Below, one piece after another: positions 1 through 4,259 of a stretch of DNA of 5,639 nt. Source of the stretch: Elusimicrobia bacterium CG03_land_8_20_14_0_80_50_18 (GTDB lineage: Bacteria > CG03); assembly GCA_002780705.1 (NCBI GenBank), contig PEUP01000069.1, forward strand, positions 1 to 5,639, given 5' to 3'. The position numbers and the translations under genes are program-made. The notes beneath the pieces are model-generated. The model saw nothing but the letters and a program-made list of their open reading frames with translations, ran no database searches and was not told where the DNA came from. Each line of letters starts with the position of its first letter. Position 1 is the first letter of the stretch.

Positions 1-129
1 TTCGGGTATTTCCTGAAAAGCCTCAAGGCCGGAGGACACGCATTTCACATCATAACCCTTTTTCTGCAGCATAATGCGTACCACCATCTGGATTTTGGTA
101 TCGTCATCAACCACTAAAATCTTAGCCAT
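1..129 (-). CDS. Response regulator, receiver domain (partial, C-terminal part outside window)
   Basis: The 43 visible codons start at an ATG at 129-127 and read MAKILVVDDDTKIQMVV..., the classic beginning of a CheY-like receiver: beta-1 ILVV followed by the acidic Mg-binding pair (D8, D9), then an amphipathic helix and the KKGYDV strand-2 entry. The phosphoacceptor Asp, expected near residue 52, and any output domain lie beyond the window edge, so it cannot be said whether this is a single-domain regulator or a transcription factor. A Shine-Dalgarno GGGAG (minus strand, 136-140) sits six bases before the ATG. It lies 111 bases downstream of the degenerate receiver at 241-720 on the same strand, with a candidate promoter in the gap, so it may be read both with the upstream genes and alone. 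Unlike that neighbour, it retains the acidic pair. Family assignment is firm; role unknown. Confidence 0.9.
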   Translation of the reverse strand, partial: MAKILVVDDDTKIQMVVRIMLQKKGYDVKCVSSGLEAFQEIPE

Positions 130-141
130 TATAGTCTCCCT

Positions 142-159
142 GCCTGCCGACGGGCAGGC
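142..159. repeat. GC-rich palindrome in the leader of the partial response regulator
   Basis: Arms GCCTGCC (142-148) and GGCAGGC (153-159) are perfect 7-bp inverted repeats around the tetraloop GACG. The element lies between the candidate promoter and the Shine-Dalgarno of the downstream receiver gene, only two bases from GGGAG, so in RNA it could affect translation of that gene. There is no U-run on either side, so it is not a terminator. A close relative occurs at 2429-2447 inside a coding linker, suggesting a dispersed repeat family rather than a gene-specific control element. Confidence 0.6.
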
Positions 160-181
160 TTGCGTCTTCTAAAAACTTTTC

Positions 182-211
182 ATTATAACAACTTTTTCCG
201 CTCAATGGAAA
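182..211 (-). promoter_or_regulatory. Candidate sigma-70 promoter for the partial response regulator
   Basis: On the minus strand a perfect -10 TATAAT (187-182) is preceded after 18 bases by TTTCCA (211-206), a 4/6 match to TTGACA. Transcription would begin near 175 and give a leader of about 45 bases containing the GC palindrome and the GGGAG ribosome site. The -10 is convincing but the -35 is mediocre. Confidence 0.45.
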
Positions 212-240
212 CATTCCCGCGAAAATTCTGCGTGCGCGAA

Positions 241-720
241 TCATCCTATGCTCTTTTCTCCCGCGCTCAAATGCCTGGGCATCTCAAGTTTTTCAAGCAC
301 TTCCTTCTCGCTCAGCCCCGTGCCCAGTATCTTGTGTATTTTCACCATAAAGGCGCCGTGCGTGACGGGCTTGGGCACGAATTCGACAACGTTCGGCTCG
401 AGCTCTACAAGGCCTGTCTGTTCCTGAGCGGAAAGCGCCTTGGCGGACAGAATGAGCACCGGCATCTGCGCTGTGCGGCGTGAAACGGTCTGCAGCCTTT
501 TGATCAGCTCATAGCCGGAAAGCCTCGCGAGATTGAGTTCCGTAATAATCAGATCGGGATTATCGTTCAGCGCGTGAAGCACCCCTCTGATACCGTCGTA
601 CGCCTCCGATGTCCTGAAACCCTCGTCGGTGAGATACGCTCTCAATAGCTTTACAACCTCCTTGTCGCCGTCTATTATCAGCACGAGAGGTGGCTTATCC
701 TTTCTTGATATTACCGCCAT
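241..720 (-). CDS. Stand-alone receiver-domain protein with degenerate phosphorylation site
   Basis: A 159-residue protein made of one CheY-like receiver with a short N-terminal tail and a roughly 25-residue charged C-terminal tail; there is no output domain. The fold is clear: LVLIIDGDKE (beta-1), NPDLIITELNL (beta-3), MPVLILSAKA (beta-4 with the Ser/Thr switch, S92) and VVEFVPKPV (conserved Lys K117 followed by Pro). Two key acidic positions are altered. The phosphoacceptor position is Glu (E61 in IITEL) instead of Asp, and the acidic pair reads D17-G18 instead of Asp-Asp. Such pseudo-receivers are usually not phosphorylated in the ordinary way, and Glu at this position may mimic the phosphorylated state (inference). 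The ATG at 720-718 overlaps the end of the DnaA-like gene by 26 bases and has AGGAGG six bases upstream, inside that gene, so co-translation is likely. A partner role with the upstream ATPase is plausible but unproven. Confidence 0.9.
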   Translation of the reverse strand: MAVISRKDKPPLVLIIDGDKEVVKLLRAYLTDEGFRTSEAYDGIRGVLHALNDNPDLIITELNLARLSGYELIKRLQTVSRRTAQMPVLILSAKALSAQEQTGLVELEPNVVEFVPKPVTHGAFMVKIHKILGTGLSEKEVLEKLEMPRHLSAGEKSIG

Positions 721-2821
721 GGAATTCCTCCTTGATCATTTTATAACCCAGACGCTGTTTGCCGAAGTTGGCTATGTCCAGCACGATATTCAGATATTCA
801 TAACTCTGCCTGATATCCTTATACGCTATGTACTCAAAACACAAGCCCTCGTCGGCGAACATCCCGTTTAGCTTCTCATAAAACTCATCTTCGTTCACAC
901 CGGAAGTCCCCGGCGGGCCCACGACAATGGCCACTTTCACCTTTGCCGTGTGCAGGACATTCAGAAACAGGCTGTAATTTATATGCGGGACCTCATATTC
1001 CTGCCGCACTATAAAATAAAATTTAATGTGAAGCCTGTGCTTCTTCACGGTTGTCTCGACGAAATCCGTCACCATCTTGATGGCCTTATCGGCCCGGACC
1101 GGATAAAAAATCGCGCACTGTATCTCCCTCGTGAACTTAATCATAGGCGCAGGCTCCGCGTTTGTTTCCGCCGCGGGCGCCGCTCCCGCTTCCGGTTCCG
1201 CCGTCGTGGCCGGCGCCGCCTCAATATCTTTTTCTTCCAGTATTTGAATAGGTCCCTTATTCTGCGGCGCGGCTAATTTACGAAGTTCTTCCAGGGCCGC
1301 GAGTTTTTCCTGATCGGCTTTCGTGTCCTTTTTTCCGCTTTTTGACGAGACCTTGAATTTGCCCTTTCCGAATTCCGGCGGCGCGTAACGCCCGCAGCTG
1401 TAGCAGTACCACCTGTCATACATTTCTATGTGCGACAACTCCGCGCCGCAATTCGGACATTGCGCTTCAGGGGGAGGCGGAGGAAAATCGGCGGGCGGCG
1501 GCGGCGAAACGGATTCGGCCGCCGTAGCGCCGGCTTTAGCCTTATCCGGCGCGGGCGCCGGCGCGGAGGCCGGAACTTCCTGCTGATGAGCGCTGTCTTT
1601 TATCGGCGTGGGCGCGGGCTCCGGCGAGGCGGGCGCTTCCTCGCCCAGCAACTCCGAGACAATGTTTTTCAAACTCTCCATGCTGACATCTTCACCCCGC
1701 AATTTGTGATATATATTGAGTTTTTTCAGCACGCCCTCAAGCTCTCTCACATTGTCCTTGAATTTATCGGCTATGAAATCCAGCATCTCCTCCGTAAGAT
1801 GAATAGAGGTGAATTCTGAGGCGATCTTCATTTTAAGAATCTCTCTGCGGGAATTGAAATCAGGTTTCGGCAATTTGTTCACAAGCCCCCACTCAAATCT
1901 TGAGCGCAGGCGGTCGGCAAAACCGGCAAGCTGCTTCGGACTCCTGTCGGAGGTGAGGACAATCTGATGATCCCGCTGATAGGCCCTTTCAAAGATCAGA
2001 AAGAAAACATCCTGTATTTCCTCGCCTTTGAGAAACTGTATATCATCAATGAGGAGCGCGTCGGCTGAACCCAATTGCTTCAGGAGCTGAGCCTTCCGGA
2101 CGGGGGAAGATAGAGCGTCCTGTATCATTGTGATAAGATCCTGGGCCTGTATGTAGAAAACCGACTTTCCGTCATGGTGCTTCTTAATGAAATTTCCAAG
2201 AGCCTGAATTAGATGAGTCTTTCCCCTTCCCACGCCGCCCCATATAAACAGCGGGTTGTAGGACGGGGTGAATTCTTTGGCGATATCCTCGCAGGCCTGT
2301 TTTAAAAACCGGTTGAAACCCCCTTCATACAGATTGGCAAAGGTGTACTTGCTGTTGAGCGGCGGAATCTCAAAAGGATCCCGGACCTCCGGTTCCGGCA
2401 CGGGTTCCGGCGGAGCTTTCAAGTCCCCGCCTGTCCGGCCGGCAGGCGCCGTCTCAGACGTGGCGGGAATCTCATCGTCAATAACTGTGTCAGGCGGCGC
2501 CGCTAATGTTTCTTTCTCTTCTCTTGCGGGCAGGCTCACAGACGGCTGATCCGGAGGCGGGGGAACCGGCACAGCGGCGGCAGTATCCGATGAGCGTTTT
2601 GCAAGCGCGGAAAGTATTTTCTTTTTTACTTCATCCGATGAGCCATAGACATAAAAAGCCTTTTCAAAATCCGAACCGGTATTTTTAAAAGGGCGGCCGC
2701 AGATCGGGCCTATTTCTTTGATGACACCCAGGCAGGAAGCCTCGTCGGCGCTCAGCTTGACTTTGTAGCGGAAACGCTTGTCTGATGTGGGGCTATAAAC
2801 AAGCTTGTAGCCTTTTATCAT
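695..2821 (-). CDS. Large DnaA-type AAA+ ATPase with zinc ribbon, lacking the DnaA-box-binding domain
   Basis: 708 residues. Order: N-terminal domain 1-75; Pro-rich linker 76-150; DnaA domain III-like AAA+ 155-393; Pro/Ala linker 394-453; zinc ribbon 455-476 (CPNC, 14 residues, CYSC); Lys-rich/helical stretch 480-535; Ala/Pro/Glu linker; C-terminal alpha/beta domain about 562-690. The AAA+ part keeps every working motif: Walker A GGVGRGKTH (195-203), Walker B LLIDD (256-260) followed by the DnaA-typical IQFL, a helical insertion between them like the DnaA initiator-specific motif, sensor 1 LTSDRSP (289-295), arginine finger LRSRFEWGL (305-313) and sensor 2 NVRELEG (357-363). ATP binding and ATP-dependent oligomerisation are therefore expected. 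DnaA domain IV, the DnaA-box helix-turn-helix, is absent, so this is not the replication initiator. Hda also lacks domain IV but is far smaller and carries a clamp-binding motif, which I do not see here. The start is set by GGAGG three bases before the ATG, directly after the upstream stop. Function unknown; the ends resemble those of the neighbouring protein at 2822-3955. Confidence 0.92.
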   Translation of the reverse strand: MIKGYKLVYSPTSDKRFRYKVKLSADEASCLGVIKEIGPICGRPFKNTGSDFEKAFYVYGSSDEVKKKILSALAKRSSDTAAAVPVPPPPDQPSVSLPAREEKETLAAPPDTVIDDEIPATSETAPAGRTGGDLKAPPEPVPEPEVRDPFEIPPLNSKYTFANLYEGGFNRFLKQACEDIAKEFTPSYNPLFIWGGVGRGKTHLIQALGNFIKKHHDGKSVFYIQAQDLITMIQDALSSPVRKAQLLKQLGSADALLIDDIQFLKGEEIQDVFFLIFERAYQRDHQIVLTSDRSPKQLAGFADRLRSRFEWGLVNKLPKPDFNSRREILKMKIASEFTSIHLTEEMLDFIADKFKDNVRELEGVLKKLNIYHKLRGEDVSMESLKNIVSELLGEEAPASPEPAPTPIKDSAHQQEVPASAPAPAPDKAKAGATAAESVSPPPPADFPPPPPEAQCPNCGAELSHIEMYDRWYCYSCGRYAPPEFGKGKFKVSSKSGKKDTKADQEKLAALEELRKLAAPQNKGPIQILEEKDIEAAPATTAEPEAGAAPAAETNAEPAPMIKFTREIQCAIFYPVRADKAIKMVTDFVETTVKKHRLHIKFYFIVRQEYEVPHINYSLFLNVLHTAKVKVAIVVGPPGTSGVNEDEFYEKLNGMFADEGLCFEYIAYKDIRQSYEYLNIVLDIANFGKQRLGYKMIKEEFHGGNIKKG
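727..732 (-). promoter_or_regulatory. Ribosome-binding site of the degenerate receiver, inside the DnaA-like gene
   Basis: AGGAGG on the minus strand six bases before the ATG at 720-718. It lies within the last codons of the DnaA-like gene, which stops only 26 bases further on, and it fixes the receiver start despite the overlap. Confidence 0.8.
2429..2447. repeat. GC-rich palindrome within the linker-coding part of the DnaA-like gene
   Basis: Arms GCCTGTC (2429-2435) and GGCAGGC (2441-2447) pair over seven positions, with one G-T wobble, around CGGCC, and an outer C-G pair extends it. It is the same type as the perfect palindrome at 142-159. Here it encodes part of APAGRTGG (about residues 125-132) in a disordered linker, without breaking the frame. 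This fits a small dispersed repeat tolerated in a linker, but chance in GC-rich DNA is possible. Confidence 0.45.
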
Positions 2822-3955
2822 TTACCTCCGGGGCGATAAAACAATATCAGTGATTAGATTAAGATATCTGAATTTCTTGTCAATATTGTCTTCAGTTATC
2901 ACCTTGGGGACAAACCCCTTCTTCTTGATCTCCCTGAGAAGTTCCTCACCCATGGCATCCGGAGCCACGACGAGCACAAAACTGAATTTGTACTTCGCGA
3001 CATCGGCCATCACGCTCTCTTTATTCGCGCCGGGTTTATATAAGACAAGGCCGGCCGACTTGAAATCAAAATTGATATTCTTTTCAGCGACTATTTTCGC
3101 GATATTCTCTTTGACGATCTCCGCCTTGTCCTTCGCGCTCTCGGGACAAAGATAAAGCACCTCTATGGCCTTCACGTCTTTTCTCACGGGAGGCGCTTCT
3201 TTATGCACGGGCGCGCTCTCACTGACCGTCTCAGCGGCAGGCTCGGCGGCCGGCTTTTCTTCCGCTCTTTCCCGCGCAAAAGTTTCTATCAGGGGTTCGG
3301 TCAGGGGCTTAACCGCGCTCTGATCGGGAGTGAACTGCTCAAATTTTTCTATAATCGGCGCGGCTGGCGCCGTCTCAGGCGCGAGCGCCTCTTCAGTCTT
3401 TTCAGTTTTCGCGGGCTCGCGTTTCTCAAACTTTTCTATAACCGGGGCAGTGGCCGGCTCCGGCTCTTCCGCCGGCTTGGCGGCGGCCTCTGCCTTCACC
3501 TCGGGCTTTGAGGGTTTTTCCGCCTTAGCTGTTTTTGTTTCTTTTTCTTCCGCTTCTTCCGGCTTTGCGGCTTCAACGGCTTTTTCCGCTTTGACGGCTT
3601 CCGCGGGCGGCGTTTTTTCCGCCGGCTTGGGCGCTTTTTTGGGAAATTCCATCTTCTTTTCAGGCGGCGTTTCTGTTTTTTCCTCAAGCTTGGGAGAGGG
3701 CTTCGGCGATGCGCTTTCAGGCGATGTCGCCTTCAGTTCCTGCTCTATGAGTTTTTCTATGTTGGCCGACGCTTCGTAAAGATAAGCGGCCCATTGAAAA
3801 TCAGCGCTGCCGCTGGCGAACACAACGCCCATGTATCCCGCAAAACTCTTCTTCAGCTTTTCAGCGTCACCCTTTCCCTCGGATGACATAAGCAAAAGCT
3901 TTCTGTCCGGAAAGCTCGGAGCGGGGCTGGCCTTAATTTCCCATTTTTTAATCAT
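2822..3955 (-). CDS. Protein with folded ends and long Lys/Glu/Ala/Pro-rich linker, paralogous at both ends to the DnaA-like protein
   Basis: 377 residues, no recognised family. Residues 1-75 form a small domain (MIKKWEIKASP... SGSADFQWAAYLYEAS...IEKLIEQEL). Residues 76-258 are low complexity, rich in Lys, Glu, Ala and Pro and surely disordered, with three copies of a P-[VIL]-I-E-[KT]-F motif at 171-176, 200-205 and 221-226. Residues 262-375 are an alpha/beta domain (KAIEVLYLCP..., FSFVLVVAPD, then KFRYLNLITDIVLS). Both ends align collinearly with those of the DnaA-like protein encoded next: DFEKAFYVYGSSDEVKKKIL matches ADFQWAAYLYEASANIEKLI, and SYEYLNIVLDIANF matches KFRYLNLITDIVLS. There is no signal peptide or membrane segment, so it is cytoplasmic. 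It is first in the probable operon and its last two codons supply the ribosome site of the next gene. The MIK start shared with the paralogue supports this ATG, although no Shine-Dalgarno precedes it. A scaffold role is inference. Confidence 0.85.
   Translation of the reverse strand: MIKKWEIKASPAPSFPDRKLLLMSSEGKGDAEKLKKSFAGYMGVVFASGSADFQWAAYLYEASANIEKLIEQELKATSPESASPKPSPKLEEKTETPPEKKMEFPKKAPKPAEKTPPAEAVKAEKAVEAAKPEEAEEKETKTAKAEKPSKPEVKAEAAAKPAEEPEPATAPVIEKFEKREPAKTEKTEEALAPETAPAAPIIEKFEQFTPDQSAVKPLTEPLIETFARERAEEKPAAEPAAETVSESAPVHKEAPPVRKDVKAIEVLYLCPESAKDKAEIVKENIAKIVAEKNINFDFKSAGLVLYKPGANKESVMADVAKYKFSFVLVVAPDAMGEELLREIKKKGFVPKVITEDNIDKKFRYLNLITDIVLSPRR
2825..2829 (-). promoter_or_regulatory. 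Coupling ribosome-binding site for the DnaA-like gene
   Basis: GGAGG is formed by the final Arg-Arg codons (CGG AGG) of the upstream gene, then TAA, then immediately ATG. The three-base spacing is short, but the abutting stop and start suggest that ribosomes re-initiate and keep the two proteins in step. Confidence 0.7.
3266..3448 (-). repeat. Three repeated P-[VIL]-I-E-[KT]-F peptide motifs in the disordered linker
   Basis: The copies read APVIEKFEKRE (residues 170-180), APIIEKFEQFT (199-209) and EPLIETFARER (220-230), spaced 29 and 21 residues apart. They are hydrophobic/aromatic islands in an otherwise charged low-complexity linker, as expected for a short docking motif. The first two are nearly identical at DNA level over ATAGAAAA-TTTGAG, so recent duplication is possible. 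The third is diverged, which suggests selection on the peptide. Confidence 0.7.
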
Positions 3956-3963
3956 AGGGCACT

Positions 3964-4003
3964 ATTCTACCAAACTATGCTCCAAAAGGTCAAACAATGT
4001 CAA
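3964..4003 (-). promoter_or_regulatory. Promoter region of the paralogue/DnaA-like/receiver operon, with very short or no leader
   Basis: Two overlapping minus-strand promoters can be read. TTGACC (3993-3988), 18 bases, TAGAAT (3969-3964) would start transcription at about 3957-3955, essentially on the ATG at 3955. A perfect TTGACA (4003-3998), 18 bases, CATAGT (3979-3974) would give a leader of only about a dozen bases. In neither case does a Shine-Dalgarno lie between start site and ATG (the sequence there is AGTGCCCT), so the first gene may be translated from a leaderless or nearly leaderless message. Confidence 0.6.
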
Positions 4004-4017
4004 GCACAGTCCCCCTC

Positions 4018-4035
4018 TTATCAAAACTCTGATAA
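4018..4035. repeat. Small inverted repeat between the divergent operon and tRNA-Ser
   Basis: TTATCA (4018-4023) and TGATAA (4030-4035) are perfect 6-bp inverted repeats with a 6-base spacer. It overlaps the candidate tRNA -35 and lies 14 bases upstream of the best operon -35, so it could be an operator. At this length in A+T-rich DNA it could also be chance. Confidence 0.3.
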
Positions 4036-4057
4036 TATGCTATTTATGGACGATAAA
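4029..4057 (+). promoter_or_regulatory. Possible promoter for tRNA-Ser
   Basis: CTGATA (4029-4034), 17 bases, GATAAA (4052-4057), each a 4/6 consensus match, would start transcription a few bases before the mature tRNA 5' end. Other A+T-rich hexamers in 4034-4046 could serve equally well, so the exact placement is uncertain. Confidence 0.3.
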
Positions 4058-4067
4058 AGTTCAGTAT

Positions 4068-4151
4068 GGAGGCGTGGCCGAGTGGTTGATGGCGGCGGTC
4101 TTGAAAACCGTTAGGTGATGAGCCTCGGGGGTTCGAATCCTCCCGCCTCCG
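4068..4151 (+). tRNA. tRNA-Ser (anticodon UGA)
   Basis: All arms of a class II tRNA can be drawn: acceptor GGAGGCG (4068-4074) with CGCCTCC (4144-4150) and discriminator G at 4151; D-arm GCC...GGC; anticodon stem GCGGT/ACCGT with loop CTTGAAA and anticodon TGA at 4102-4104; a variable arm with a 4-bp stem AGGT/GCCT (4113-4125); T-arm GGGGG-TTCGAAT-CCTCC (4127-4143). The extra arm and G discriminator are serine-type identity features. UGA reads UCA and, by wobble, other UCN codons. The 3' CCA is not encoded (TAT follows), so it must be added by nucleotidyltransferase. It is the only feature on the plus strand and faces the 3' end of the ATPase gene. Confidence 0.96.
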
Positions 4152-4169
4152 TATTTAACAAAATAGGAG

Positions 4170-4189
4170 CAAGCCAACTGCTTGGCTTG
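4170..4189. terminator. Hairpin between the tRNA-Ser and ATPase genes, possible weak terminator
   Basis: Perfect 8-bp arms CAAGCCAA (4170-4177) and TTGGCTTG (4182-4189) enclose CTGC. The two genes converge here, so a shared terminator would make sense. However, on the plus strand TGTGAGG follows, and on the minus strand CTCC precedes a TATTTTG run, so neither side has the immediate U-tract of a good intrinsic terminator. It may be a processing or stability hairpin instead. Confidence 0.35.
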
Positions 4190-4192
4190 TGT

Positions 4193-4203
4193 GAGGATTC
4201 GAA
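4193..4203. repeat. Inverted copy of the tRNA-Ser T-arm sequence downstream of the tRNA
   Basis: GAGGATTCGAA here is the exact reverse complement of TTCGAATCCTC at 4132-4142, which is the T-loop and 3' T-stem of the tRNA. Part of this follows from TTCGAA being self-complementary, but the GGA/TCC and flanking bases also match. A tandem TCGAAGC TCGAAGC (4199-4212) overlaps its end. In the primary transcript this segment could pair with the T-arm and compete with tRNA folding. Confidence 0.5.
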
Positions 4204-4259
4204 GCTCGAAGCGTTGCGCGAGTTTGACGAACGAAAGTGACAAAATCTGTTATCAATCC

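Noticed and set aside
213..241. Imperfect hairpin (ATTCCCGCG / TGCGCGAAT) after the degenerate receiver as a terminator
   Set aside because: One mismatch and one wobble in nine pairs, an 11-base loop, overlap with the stop codon and no U-tract on the minus strand.
1430..1819. Arg/Gly-rich plus-strand frame opposite the DnaA-like gene
   Set aside because: Antisense shadow of a Pro/Ala linker and AAA+ domain; no ribosome site and no recognisable domain.
695..2821. Calling the large gene dnaA (replication initiator)
   Set aside because: No domain IV helix-turn-helix follows sensor 2; the protein continues with a linker, zinc ribbon and an unrelated C-terminal domain.
3330..3779. 149-codon plus-strand frame rich in Ser, Ala, Gly and Phe
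   Set aside because: It is the complement of the Lys/Glu/Ala/Pro linker of the real gene; low-complexity GC-rich coding DNA commonly leaves the opposite frame open.
4068..4203. tRNA-Ser 3' end as a phage or island attachment site
   Set aside because: The matching segment downstream is inverted and only 11 bases long, not a direct repeat of the tRNA end, and there is no integrase in the window.
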